DNA of 64,000 nt from Syntrophomonas sp. (GTDB taxonomy: Bacteria > Bacillota > Syntrophomonadia > Syntrophomonadales > Syntrophomonadaceae), in the NCBI GenBank assembly GCA_016841245.1, contig JAENZN010000014.1:1-64000 (forward strand), written 5' to 3'. How positions within the stretch are numbered: the first letter of the stretch is position 1; each line of letters starts with the position of its first letter. Below are positions 51,415 through 60,324 of this stretch, in pieces. The notes under the pieces were generated by a model. It was not told the origin of the DNA and searched no databases. It saw only the letters and a program-made list of their open reading frames with translations. The translations under genes were made by a program, and so were the position numbers.

Positions 51415-52539
51415 TTATATAATCTCCAGCAATGCTTCTATCCGAACTTTAAGGCTTTCCACATCAGCCTGGGAATAGTCGGTTTCCAACTGCAGGTAGG
51501 GCAATTCCAGGTTTCTGACCAGCTGGCCGACTTTATAAGCTTCAATATTATAAGTGTGGCAGGCCTGCCAGGTCAGATCTATTACCGCATCTACCTGAAA
51601 ATCCTTGATCATCTGTTGTATGAGTTCCAGTCGCCCCTGGTTAGGACTCATACAAGAACAGGGAATCTGCAGGTATTTGTCAGCCAGGGCAGTAATCGGG
51701 TCATCATAGGAGGTATCAGTCTGCAGACTGAGGGTTTTGTAGCCGCTGCAAAGCTCCATAGCTACTACGTTAGCTCCCAGGTCTTCAGCCAGTACGACTA
51801 CCTTTTCGGTACCGGTTCCGACCGGGCAGCCAGTTAGAAGAATGCGGGGCAGGCCGGTCTGCTTGCTGCTAGGAGAGGCAGCAAGGCTGGCACTAAGTTC
51901 TTCCAGCATCCTTATTACTTCTTCCACATCGGTGCTGAAACTGCGGGACCAGGATACAGACAATAATTCCTTTCCGCTCATAAGTGGGGGGTCGGCCTGG
52001 TTGAGATCGCATACCGCTTTAAGGGCTGCTGATTCCCGGTTAACCAGGTCAATGGCCTGCCAAATATCATCATCATTAATCTTTACTTCAAATTGCTCCT
52101 CCAGATACCGTCGCAGCCTGCGCAGTTCTTCGCTCCACATTTCCAGTGCATGTTTAAGACCCGCATAAGGAAGCTGCATAACGTGCACCGGCTTTATGTC
52201 CTGCATAATCTCGAACATCTTCTTTTTTCCATCACAGGTGGTTTCGCCCAGGATAAAATCTGAAAAATGAAAAAAGGGGCAGGTGTCGGTAGCGGCAAAA
52301 CCATAAGACGATTTTACCAGTGGACATAAATTCCGGGGCAGCACTTCTTCCGCAGCTGGAATGGGTTTTTCGCTGGTACCGCACAAACCTACCGGTACTG
52401 CTCCAGCTGCCAGGATGAGTTCAGTGGGGGTATAGGCACAGTAGCGGCCCACCACTTTGCCGCCAGCTTCCTTAAATGCCTTGAGCTGCATGATTGCTAT
52501 TTCCCTGATGCTCGAAAAACTTTCAATACTAGTTGCCAT
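51415..52539 (-). CDS. Double-cubane-cluster reductase-like protein, second copy
   Basis: 374 residues, a paralogue of the product of 49971-51245. Same motifs in the same order: LCGTSE, NLCPLVKSS, DTCPFFHFSD, ETTCDGKKK, CSCMSPNQGR and WQACHTYN, ending in LETDYSQADVESLKVRIEALLE. The two may form a heterodimer like HgdA/HgdB, or two homodimers. The substrate is unknown; acyl-CoA dehydration is possible but the DCCP-like pattern argues for a reductase. It is the first gene of the operon. Confidence 0.88.
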   Translation of the reverse strand: MATSIESFSSIREIAIMQLKAFKEAGGKVVGRYCAYTPTELILAAGAVPVGLCGTSEKPIPAAEEVLPRNLCPLVKSSYGFAATDTCPFFHFSDFILGETTCDGKKKMFEIMQDIKPVHVMQLPYAGLKHALEMWSEELRRLRRYLEEQFEVKINDDDIWQAIDLVNRESAALKAVCDLNQADPPLMSGKELLSVSWSRSFSTDVEEVIRMLEELSASLAASPSSKQTGLPRILLTGCPVGTGTEKVVVLAEDLGANVVAMELCSGYKTLSLQTDTSYDDPITALADKYLQIPCSCMSPNQGRLELIQQMIKDFQVDAVIDLTWQACHTYNIEAYKVGQLVRNLELPYLQLETDYSQADVESLKVRIEALLEII

Positions 52540-52823
52540 TGCCTACCTTCCTTTCGCAAAAGATAACCGTACAATATCTCAGCAAAGATTGAACAATGCT
52601 GCCTGCAATCATGATGCATAAACTGGATTTACTTGCATGATGAGCATAGGCACTGTAGTATTATTTAAACAAGATGTTAATCCAGATAGAAAACGAGTCT
52701 GTGTGATCATAATATATAACCCGAATTGCTTTCTAAGGAAATGCACAAGTGCAAGCTTACTTAAATTACTAAAGTTAATGATGCCGACAGAAATGTCTAT
52801 ATCACGGCATTAACATAAAAGAC

Positions 52824-52858
52824 TATACTTATTATAATATAATATTATAATAAGTATA
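52824..52858. repeat. Perfect AT palindrome, 17-bp arms
   Basis: TATACTTATTATAATAT (52824-52840), one central A, then its exact complement to 52858. It lies in the 834-base gap between divergent operons. A cruciform, regulator site or weak terminator are all possible. Confidence 0.75.
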
Positions 52859-53111
52859 TCGTTTTCGTATAACTCAATAAAATACTACTTTAACTATTAG
52901 GATACTGTCAATGCATATTCTTTAGTTGCAGATATTATGTGAAAAATAAAACAAGTTAATTTTTACTATTATAAAGTAGGCATTTTACTATGGGTTTTTA
53001 GAGGGGCTTGTATTATAATGAGACATAGTTAGACAAAATTTTCACAAATTACGGGATGTATATTACGCCAGCGGAACAAATCAGAATATGAGTGATCGAA
53101 AGTCAGCCGCT

Positions 53112-53140
53112 GTAACTGTTGAAAAAGTGTACAGTTACAT
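53112..53140 (+). promoter_or_regulatory. 9-bp inverted repeat upstream of nuoA
   Basis: TGTAACTGT (53112-53120) and ACAGTTACA (53132-53140) are perfect arms 11 bases apart, a spacing suited to an operator or a leader hairpin. No promoter was assigned with confidence; TATAAT at 53014-53019 is a candidate. Confidence 0.5.
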
Positions 53141-53156
53141 GTGTTTCAAATAGAAC

Positions 53157-53173
53157 AATTGTACAACAATTGC
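53157..53173 (+). promoter_or_regulatory. 7-bp inverted repeat CAATTGT upstream of nuoA
   Basis: CAATTGT (53157-53163), three bases, ACAATTG (53167-53173). A 17-bp dyad of operator size. It is not the Rex consensus (TTGTGAA and TTCACAA); a single TTCACAA half-site lies near 53041. Confidence 0.45.
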
Positions 53174-53373
53174 TTGGAATCTGAGGGGGGAAGGAGGCTA
53201 GGTAAGCGGGTACTCCGGCTGAAGATAGTATTGTTGGTGGATCTGGCATGAAAATTGCATATTTACTGATACTACTGCAAAAAATTGGAGAGGAGGATTT
53301 ATTTCATTATAAACAACATAAACAACCTGGAAAACATATGGGTTAGTATTTATCAGAAAAGGAGGGAAGGGGC

Positions 53374-53739
53374 TTGTTGGCAAATTATCCAGCCCTAGGG
53401 CTATTTTTTCTAATTACTCTGGCCTTTCCAGTTACCGCCATGGCTCTGGCCTGGCTTTTCCGGCCTAAACCAAAGGCAGGTCCTGACGATGAGAAATTTA
53501 CTACTTATGAATGTGGGGTAAATACTCAAGGCAAAACCTGGATCAGGTTTAAAGTGAACTATTTTTTGTATGCCCTGGTATTTCTGGCTTTTGATGTGGA
53601 AATTGTATTTCTTTATCCCTGGGCCGTTAAATTTGGGGTGCTGGGGCCTTTCGCCTTTATTGAGATGATAATCTTTATTGCCATATTGCTGATTGGCTTA
53701 TGGTATGCCTGGAAGGAAGGGGCGCTGGAATGGTACTAG
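53374..53739 (+). CDS. nuoA: NADH-quinone oxidoreductase subunit A
   Basis: 121 residues with three membrane helices. [10 protein letters not shown] holds the conserved cysteine loop and [15 protein letters not shown] the second helix. It is part of the membrane hinge of complex I. TTG start after AAGGAGGGAAGGGG. First gene of the nuoABCDHIJKLMN operon. Confidence 0.95.
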   Translation: MLANYPALGLFFLITLAFPVTAMALAWLFRPKPKAGPDDEKFTTYECGVNTQGKTWIRFKVNYFLYALVFLAFDVEIVFLYPWAVKFGVLGPFAFIEMIIFIAILLIGLWYAWKEGALEWY

Positions 53740-54239
53740 AAACGAAGAATGACCAGCTAAATGATGTGGAAGAGCTGGCCGGAAATAATATACTGGTTAC
53801 TACCTTTGAGAAACTGTGGAATTGGGGACGATCATGGTCCTTTTGGCCCTTGAACTATGGCTGCAACTGCTGCCCGATTGAGGTAATGGCGGCAGGAGCG
53901 GGCAGATTTGACCAGGCTCGCTTTGGATATGAGGTGGTAAGGGCGGTGCCGCGTCAGGCTGACCTATTGACTGTGGCTGGCCCTATTACACTGAAGATGA
54001 AGCCGGCCATTGAACGGGTGTGGGCGCAGATGCCGGAGCCCAAGTGGGTGATTGCCATGGGCAACTGTGCCGTTAGCGGCGGCCCCTTTAAAGATGGCTA
54101 CAGTGTACTGCCGGGGGTAGACTCGATCATACCCGTGGATGTATACATACCAGGATGCCCGGTAAGGCCGGAAGCCTTGTTTCACGGCATGCTGGAACTA
54201 AAAAAGAAAGTCCAGCAGGGCGAATACCGGAGGAGTTGA
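53730..54239 (+). CDS. nuoB: NADH-quinone oxidoreductase subunit B
   Basis: 169 residues from the ATG at 53730, which overlaps nuoA by 10 bases. Cluster N2 ligands are present: [13 protein letters not shown] (paired Cys), MGNCAVSGG and [13 protein letters not shown]. This subunit passes electrons to quinone. It has the quinone-side arginine region and no fusion. A frame extension to 53700 is open but less likely. Confidence 0.96.
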   Translation: MVLETKNDQLNDVEELAGNNILVTTFEKLWNWGRSWSFWPLNYGCNCCPIEVMAAGAGRFDQARFGYEVVRAVPRQADLLTVAGPITLKMKPAIERVWAQMPEPKWVIAMGNCAVSGGPFKDGYSVLPGVDSIIPVDVYIPGCPVRPEALFHGMLELKKKVQQGEYRRS

Positions 54240-54243
54240 TAAG

Positions 54244-54693
54244 GTGCAGGAAATTAACCTGGAGCAGATGGTCCAGAAACTGGAAGAGCAGTTAGGAGAT
54301 AAATTGATAACGACGAGGGATCAGTTTTTCACTGTTTTAAACATAGACAAAATGGCATTACCGACATTAATGCTCAAGCTCAGAGATGATTATGGCTTCA
54401 ACCACCTGGCTAATTTAAGCTCGGTTGATTATGGTGAGGAGTTTGAAGTGGTTTACCATCTTTATTCAATTCCCGCTAATGATAAGGTCTGTGTTAAGAC
54501 CAGGATTCCTCGAATTTCGGCTGAAGTAGATTCTCTTATCGATATATGGCCCACTGCCGACTGGCAGGAAAGAGAAGTATATGACTTGATGGGGATCAAG
54601 TTTAAAGGTCATCCCAACCTGATCCGGGTACTACTGCCGGACGATTTTGTCGGGCATCCCCTGCGCAAAGATTTTGTGATGGGAGGGCGATGA
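54244..54693 (+). CDS. nuoC: NADH-quinone oxidoreductase subunit C
   Basis: 149 residues, 30-kDa subunit family. The signature [16 protein letters not shown] and [25 protein letters not shown], ending in GHPLRKDF, are all present. It is a separate gene here, not fused to nuoD. GTG start four bases after nuoB. Confidence 0.95.
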   Translation: MQEINLEQMVQKLEEQLGDKLITTRDQFFTVLNIDKMALPTLMLKLRDDYGFNHLANLSSVDYGEEFEVVYHLYSIPANDKVCVKTRIPRISAEVDSLIDIWPTADWQEREVYDLMGIKFKGHPNLIRVLLPDDFVGHPLRKDFVMGGR

Positions 54694-54699
54694 AAATTG

Positions 54700-55797
54700 A
54701 TGCAAAGCGACATATATAACGTTAATGTGGGCCCCATCCATCCCAGTACTCATGGTGGATTGCATGCCGAAGCAGTAATGGATGGAGAGATCATTCAGGA
54801 TGTTATAGTACACCTGGGGTATGTACATAGAAGCGTAGAAAAAATTGCAGAAAGCAAGACTTACCAGCAATTCGTCCCCTATACCGCCCGGCTTGATTAT
54901 CTGGCTACTAATTTACCGGTTTTGGGCTATTGTCAGGCAGTAGAAAAACTGCTGGGAATAGAGGTACCGGAAAGGGCTGAGTATATAAGAATAATAATGG
55001 CAGAACTATCACGTATAGCTTCTCATCAGATTGCCATATCAGCAACCGGAATAGACCTGGGGGCAACTACAGGCTTAATGTATGGGATGAGGGACAGGGA
55101 AAGGATAATGAATATCTTCGAAATGACCGGGGGGCAAAGACTCCTATCTTCGTATATCAGAATAGGAGGAGTCGGAGCTGATATCCCGGATGAATTCATT
55201 CCTGCTGTACAGAGTTTTGTTAATGATATCCCTAAAATGATGGATGAATATAACGGCTTAATGACTGGCAATGAAATTTGGGAAGCACGGATGAAAGGTG
55301 TAGGCATTTTGAGCAAGGAAGATGCTGTGAAATACGGTGTAACCGGGCCTAACCTTAGAGCCAGCGGTATAGCCTATGATATTCGGAAAGCTGAACCCTA
55401 TGGGATTTACGATCGTTTCGATTTTGACATACCTGCCCGCAGCGGCGGAGATTCACTGGATCGCTGGAACATAAGGATCGAGGAACTTGGAGAGAGTGGT
55501 CGTATTATTCAGCAGGCATTGGATAATCTGCCTGAAGGAGAAGTAAAGGCTAAAATTCCAAAAGTACTGAAAGCCGAAGCGGGAACAGAAGTTTATCACC
55601 GGATAGAATCAGCCAAAGGCGAACTGGGTTACTATATAGTAAGCGATGGTGGAAACAAACCTTATCGTTTGCACGTAAGGGCTCCATCTTTTATCAACTT
55701 GATGGTTCTGCCCCTGGTATGTAGGGGAGGGGTATTTCAAGACCTCATAACCAATATTGCTACCCTGGACCCTATACTGGGAGAATCAGATAGATAG
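54700..55797 (+). CDS. nuoD: NADH-quinone oxidoreductase subunit D
   Basis: 365 residues from the ATG at 54700 (TTG at 54697 adjacent). The 49-kDa subunit that lines the quinone site. GPIHPSTHGGLH near the start contains the key His pair and the C terminus reads GESDR. The four Ni-binding cysteines of hydrogenases are absent, so this is a true complex I subunit and not an energy-converting hydrogenase. Confidence 0.96.
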   Translation: MQSDIYNVNVGPIHPSTHGGLHAEAVMDGEIIQDVIVHLGYVHRSVEKIAESKTYQQFVPYTARLDYLATNLPVLGYCQAVEKLLGIEVPERAEYIRIIMAELSRIASHQIAISATGIDLGATTGLMYGMRDRERIMNIFEMTGGQRLLSSYIRIGGVGADIPDEFIPAVQSFVNDIPKMMDEYNGLMTGNEIWEARMKGVGILSKEDAVKYGVTGPNLRASGIAYDIRKAEPYGIYDRFDFDIPARSGGDSLDRWNIRIEELGESGRIIQQALDNLPEGEVKAKIPKVLKAEAGTEVYHRIESAKGELGYYIVSDGGNKPYRLHVRAPSFINLMVLPLVCRGGVFQDLITNIATLDPILGESDR

Positions 55798-55852
55798 GTA
55801 AATAGTTAGCTAATCCAGTTGATCAATCAGAATCTAGAGGAGAGACTGTTAT

Positions 55853-56893
55853 ATGGAACATTTGTTTACAAATCTGGCGACAGCCTTAACCGGGTGGATG
55901 ATAACCCTGGGACTATCACCGGTATGGGCCGATGTTATTTTGTTATTAGTTAAATGGATAATAATAATAACTATAATCACCCTGAACATTATTATCTTGA
56001 TATGGCTGGAGAGGAAGGTCAGTGCCTTTTTCCAGGAAAGACTGGGACCTAATCGGCTGGGGCCTTTCGGGATATTCCAGACCATAGCTGATGCCATCAA
56101 GCTTCTGACTAAAGAAGATATTGTACCATCAGCAGCAGACAAACTTATCTTTAAAACCGCGCCCATGTTTTTCATAGTGGTGGCAGTTATGCTGTATACA
56201 GTTATACCTATGGGTCAAGGCATGGAAGTAATTAACTTGAACATCGGACTCTTATTTTTTATTTCCATGGGGTCCTTGAGCACCATCGCTTTATTAATGG
56301 CCGGGTGGGGTTCGGATAATAAATGGTCCTTGATGGGGGCCGTACGGTCGGTGGCCCAGATGATAAGTTACGAGATTCCCCTGGCTTTTTCCCTGCTGGG
56401 GGTAGTGATGATCAGCGGCTCATTAAACCTCCAGGACATTGTGGCAGCGCAAGACAATATATGGTTTGTCATCCTGCAGCCGATTGCCTTTCTAACCTAT
56501 TTCATAGCAGCTACAGCCGAATTAAACCGGGGGCCTTTCGATATGCCGGAAGCCGAGCAGGAACTTACCGGCGGTGCTTATACCGAATATACCGGTATGC
56601 GCTGGGCTCTGTTTTTTCTGGCCGAATATACCAACCTGGTGGCGGTCTCCGCTTTGATGGCCACGGTCTTTCTGGGGGGATGGCAGGGTCCCTGGCTCCC
56701 ATCGTGGCTGTGGATCATAATCAAGACTTATGGGGTGATCCTGGTATTTTTCTGGGTTAAATGGACTTTCCCCCGTATCAGGATGGATCATCTGATGTCT
56801 TTCAGCTGGAAGGTGCTGGTTCCAGTCAGTCTGGGCAATATCTTGCTTACTGGTGCGGGAATCTATTTCTGCCAATGGATGGGGTGGTGTTAA
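55853..56893 (+). CDS. nuoH: NADH-quinone oxidoreductase subunit H
   Basis: 346 residues, eight membrane helices. ERKVSAFFQERLGPNRLGP and the acidic loop ELNRGPFDMPEAEQELTGG are diagnostic. It links the quinone site to the proton channels. A short 55-base gap after nuoD contains a GGAGAG ribosome site. Confidence 0.97.
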   Translation: MEHLFTNLATALTGWMITLGLSPVWADVILLLVKWIIIITIITLNIIILIWLERKVSAFFQERLGPNRLGPFGIFQTIADAIKLLTKEDIVPSAADKLIFKTAPMFFIVVAVMLYTVIPMGQGMEVINLNIGLLFFISMGSLSTIALLMAGWGSDNKWSLMGAVRSVAQMISYEIPLAFSLLGVVMISGSLNLQDIVAAQDNIWFVILQPIAFLTYFIAATAELNRGPFDMPEAEQELTGGAYTEYTGMRWALFFLAEYTNLVAVSALMATVFLGGWQGPWLPSWLWIIIKTYGVILVFFWVKWTFPRIRMDHLMSFSWKVLVPVSLGNILLTGAGIYFCQWMGWC

Positions 56894-56896
56894 GTT

Positions 56897-57586
56897 ATGA
56901 ATGGACAGGGTTTAATAAAAGGACTGGGTATTACCTTAAAGCATTTCTTCCAGAAAGAAATAACCGAACAGTATCCCGATGTAATGCCAGAGCTTGCTAC
57001 ACGTTTTCGGGGCTGCCTGCAGTTTGAATTTGAAAAATGCATAGCCTGCGGCATTTGTGTTAACAGCTGCCCCAATAATGTGCTGTCATTTGAAACGGAG
57101 AAGAGTGAAAACAGTAAAAAGAAAAAACTCTTGAGCTATACCATAGACTTTCAATACTGTATGTTCTGTAATCTATGTGTAGAAGGTTGTCCAAAAGATT
57201 GCCTGCATTTTGATCATGATTTTGAATTATCAACATTCAGCCGTGACGATATTAAACGGGTGTATCTCCGTCCGGCAGAAATGGATGAAGAGAAAGAAGC
57301 GGACGCTGCACCTGTGCAAGATGAGCAGGAAAGTAAGGAACAAAAGCAGATTGATGCTATGCTGAAAGCTCTGCAAAAGAACCCCCAGAAAATACTGGCC
57401 AAAATGCTGGAACAGGAAGAAGATATCGGTATTTTGTCAGAACTGATGCAGTCCAATGAAAAAACTGCAGGGAAAATTGCTGAGCTTCTGGTTAAAGATA
57501 AGGAAAAGGCTGCCAAAGTGGCAGCCGGTTTCGTGACTAAAGAAAAGAAAAATCGCTTACAGGCTGAGAAAGGAGGAGAGGAATAA
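56897..57586 (+). CDS. nuoI: NADH-quinone oxidoreductase subunit I with long charged tail
   Basis: 229 residues. The first 130 form the normal two-cluster NuoI: CIACGICVNSCPNNV (near 53-67) and CMFCNLCVEGCPKDC (near 92-106). The last 95 or so (from about 132) are an extra segment rich in Lys, Glu and Gln, with likely helical or coiled parts (IDAMLKALQKNPQKILAKML, KTAGKIAELLVKDKEKAAKV). Typical NuoI is about 140-180 residues. The tail could stand in for missing subunits or dock a ferredoxin; this is inference. It shares one base with nuoJ. Confidence 0.93.
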   Translation: MNGQGLIKGLGITLKHFFQKEITEQYPDVMPELATRFRGCLQFEFEKCIACGICVNSCPNNVLSFETEKSENSKKKKLLSYTIDFQYCMFCNLCVEGCPKDCLHFDHDFELSTFSRDDIKRVYLRPAEMDEEKEADAAPVQDEQESKEQKQIDAMLKALQKNPQKILAKMLEQEEDIGILSELMQSNEKTAGKIAELLVKDKEKAAKVAAGFVTKEKKNRLQAEKGGEE

Positions 57587-58113
57587 TGTTTGAATTCTCT
57601 GCCTTCTCACTGTATGATGCCGCATTTCTGGCTATCGGTGGGGTAACCATATTGGGAGCCCTGGGGGTAGTTTTATTTAGAAACATTATCTACAGTGCAT
57701 TGAGTCTGGTGTTTACAATGCTGGGAGTGGCTGCCATATACTTTCAGCTGAATGCTGGATTTCTGGGGGCTATCCAGATTTTGGTTTACGCAGGTGCCAT
57801 TTCGGTATTGATTATCTTTGCAGTGATGTTACTAATGAACAAAGAAGCGAGAAGGACTAACCTGCCGACTACCCGTACCAAGGCATGGTTTGCCGGAGGG
57901 ACTATAACCGTAATGATGTTGGCCTCCATAATTGCGGCAGTAGGGTTTAGCGAATGGCCCAAAACTGCTCTGCAGGGAGTAGATAATTCAGTCGGAATGC
58001 TGGCGGAGCTGATGCTGGGTGATTATGTTATTGCCTTTGAAGCCGCCGCCATATTGCTGCTGGTGGCAGTGATTGGAGCTATCATTCTTGCGAAGGGGGT
58101 TGAAAACAAATGA
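57586..58113 (+). CDS. nuoJ: NADH-quinone oxidoreductase subunit J
   Basis: 175 residues, five membrane helices. The helix-3 segment QILVYAGAISVLIIFAVMLLMNKE is the family signature. The start overlaps the nuoI stop (TAATG), and the end overlaps nuoK by four bases (ATGA). Confidence 0.95.
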   Translation: MFEFSAFSLYDAAFLAIGGVTILGALGVVLFRNIIYSALSLVFTMLGVAAIYFQLNAGFLGAIQILVYAGAISVLIIFAVMLLMNKEARRTNLPTTRTKAWFAGGTITVMMLASIIAAVGFSEWPKTALQGVDNSVGMLAELMLGDYVIAFEAAAILLLVAVIGAIILAKGVENK

Positions 58114-58418
58114 TAGGGTTACCCCATTATATATTACTGAGTGCTGTTATATTCAGTATCGGTGTTTATGGAGTACTGACCAGAAGAAACGCTATCGCGG
58201 TCCTGATGTCGGTAGAACTGATGCTGAATGCGGTAAATATTAATTTTGTCGCAGCTAACAAGTTTATGAATGCTGCTGCGGCTGTGGGACAATTATTTTC
58301 CGTATTTATTATTGTTGTCGCCGCTGCGGAAATAGCTGTGGGCCTGGCCCTGGTTATTTCTATATACCGGCAGAGAAAATCGGTTGATTTAAATGATTTC
58401 AACCTGTTGAAGTGGTGA
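58110..58418 (+). CDS. nuoK: NADH-quinone oxidoreductase subunit K
   Basis: 102 residues, three helices. MSVELMLNAVNINFVA with the conserved Glu, and VVAAAEIAVGLALVISIYR with the second, mark the proton path. Normal length. Overlaps nuoJ by ATGA. Confidence 0.96.
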   Translation: MIGLPHYILLSAVIFSIGVYGVLTRRNAIAVLMSVELMLNAVNINFVAANKFMNAAAAVGQLFSVFIIVVAAAEIAVGLALVISIYRQRKSVDLNDFNLLKW

Positions 58419-58428
58419 GGTGATGCAT

Positions 58429-60309
58429 ATGTATGAATTTATTTTACCCAATGCCTGGTTAATACCAGCCCTGCCTTTTCTAGCTTTTGCGTTAATAGGA
58501 TTATTTTTGCATCGCTGGCCCAAAGTATCGGCAGGATTATCGATATTTGCCATAGCGGCAGCATTTATATTATCTTTACCCATAGCGACAGCCGTATTTG
58601 CTGAAGAGGGTGGAGCCGTATTTGAATTTTCTGCCCGCTGGCTAAGTATGCCGGGATTGAATATTGATATGGGTCTTTTACTCGATCCATTAACTGCGGT
58701 TATGCTGATTGTAGTAACATCTATTGCAACTCTGGTACAGATATATTCGCTGGGTTATATGAAAGGTGATCCTGGGATAGCCAGCTACTATTCTTATCAA
58801 AGTTTATTTGCTGCTTCCATGCTGGGACTGGTGGTAGCCAATAACTTCGGACAAATGTTCGTCTTTTGGGAACTGGTAGGTATATGTTCCTACTTCCTGA
58901 TCGGCTTCTGGTTTGGTAAGGAATCAGCCAAAAACGCTGCTATTAAGGCGTTTGTTACCAATAGGGTGGGAGATTTTGGTTTTCTATTAGGTATACTCTT
59001 CCTGCAGATTATTTTTGGCACTCTGAATTTTGCAGGATTATCTCAAGAAATGGCGGGTTATACCAATATGGCAGTATTGATTCCTATTGCTATACTGCTG
59101 TTCTTTGGACCGATGGGTAAATCTGCTCAGTTTCCGCTGCATGTATGGCTGCCGGATGCTATGGAAGGGCCCACCCCGGTCAGTGCTCTGATCCATGCGG
59201 CCACCATGGTAGCCGCAGGGGTTTACCTGGTCGCCCGCGCCTTCTTTATATTCAGCAGTGTACCGCAGGCTATGACCTTCATAGCTGTTATTGGTGGTAT
59301 CACTGCCATATTTGCTGCCACTATCGCCATCACCCAGGATGACATAAAAAGGATCCTGGCCTATTCCACTTTGAGCCAGCTGGGATATATGATGATGGCT
59401 ATGGGCGTAGGAGCAATGACGGCGGGGATGTTCCATTTGATGACCCATGCATTTTTCAAAAGTCTATTGTTCCTGGGAGCAGGCAGCGTTATCGTGGCTA
59501 TGCATGAGGAACAGGATATCTGGAAGATGGGAAATCTGTATAAGAAGATGCCTGTCACTACCTGGACTTTCATTATAGGAGCTCTGGCCCTGTGTGGAAT
59601 ACCGCCATTATCAGGATTTTGGAGCAAGGATGAAATACTGCTGGCGGCTTATGCCAGTGGGAATACCGGTTTATATATCCTGGGAGCATTTGTAGCTTTC
59701 TTAACAGCTTTTTACATGTTCCGTCTGATTTTTGTCGCTTTCTTTGGCAGCAATAATTACGGACAGGAGAAAGCCCATGAGAATTCTGGCGTGATGACCA
59801 TACCTTTGATTATCCTGGCTATCGCTGCGGTTTGTGCGGGATTTGTAAATTCACCCCTTATGCATCATGCTTTTGGGCATTTTGTGAACAACCCGGCAGG
59901 GATACAGCCGGAGCCCAGTACAGCCATTATGATATCTTCTACTGTGATAGCCCTGGCCGGGATAATTCTGGCCTGGGTGATTTACCAGAAAAAGCTTATC
60001 AGCCATGAAGCTCTGCGGGAGAAATACAGTACGGTATATAACATTTTGAAAAATAAGTACTATATTGATGAACTGTACGCAAAACTGGGCGATGTCGTCA
60101 TTTTCGGAGCCGCGCAGGCGATGTTCTGGTTTGATATCCATGTGGTTAACGGTATAGTAAATGGCATCGCATTTTTCACCGGAAAGAGCGGAGATGCTTT
60201 GAAATACACTGAAGATGGACAGGTGCAGAGCTATGCGCTGTATATGGTGGCTGGGATAATGATTCTGGTAGTCGTAGCAACGGTCGCTGCTGTGTCTGTG
60301 ATAGTATAA
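58429..60309 (+). CDS. nuoL: NADH-quinone oxidoreductase subunit L
   Basis: 626 residues from an ATG at 58429, placed 7 bases after GAGGTG; ATG 58423 and GTG 58420 are in frame. Antiporter-like with about 14 helices plus the long C-terminal lateral helix region (about 490-600). FFGPMGKSAQFPLHVWLPDAMEGPTPVSALIHAATMV is the diagnostic block (stated as FGPMGKSAQFPLHVWLPDAM and following). It pumps protons (or Na+). Confidence 0.96.
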   Translation: MYEFILPNAWLIPALPFLAFALIGLFLHRWPKVSAGLSIFAIAAAFILSLPIATAVFAEEGGAVFEFSARWLSMPGLNIDMGLLLDPLTAVMLIVVTSIATLVQIYSLGYMKGDPGIASYYSYQSLFAASMLGLVVANNFGQMFVFWELVGICSYFLIGFWFGKESAKNAAIKAFVTNRVGDFGFLLGILFLQIIFGTLNFAGLSQEMAGYTNMAVLIPIAILLFFGPMGKSAQFPLHVWLPDAMEGPTPVSALIHAATMVAAGVYLVARAFFIFSSVPQAMTFIAVIGGITAIFAATIAITQDDIKRILAYSTLSQLGYMMMAMGVGAMTAGMFHLMTHAFFKSLLFLGAGSVIVAMHEEQDIWKMGNLYKKMPVTTWTFIIGALALCGIPPLSGFWSKDEILLAAYASGNTGLYILGAFVAFLTAFYMFRLIFVAFFGSNNYGQEKAHENSGVMTIPLIILAIAAVCAGFVNSPLMHHAFGHFVNNPAGIQPEPSTAIMISSTVIALAGIILAWVIYQKKLISHEALREKYSTVYNILKNKYYIDELYAKLGDVVIFGAAQAMFWFDIHVVNGIVNGIAFFTGKSGDALKYTEDGQVQSYALYMVAGIMILVVVATVAAVSVIV

Positions 60310-60324
60310 GGGGGTGGGTAATTA

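Noticed and set aside
53090-53270. Cobalamin or molybdenum-cofactor riboswitch upstream of nuoA
   Set aside because: GCCGCTGTAA and GGGGGGAAGG recall parts of such elements, but the rest of the conserved core is absent.
53285-53390. Possible short leader peptide after GAGAGGAGG, starting at ATT and rich in Asn
   Set aside because: No standard start codon follows the ribosome-like site, and no terminator pair suggests attenuation.
54700-55797. Energy-converting hydrogenase large subunit
   Set aside because: The N- and C-terminal CxxC pairs that bind nickel are missing, so it is NuoD.
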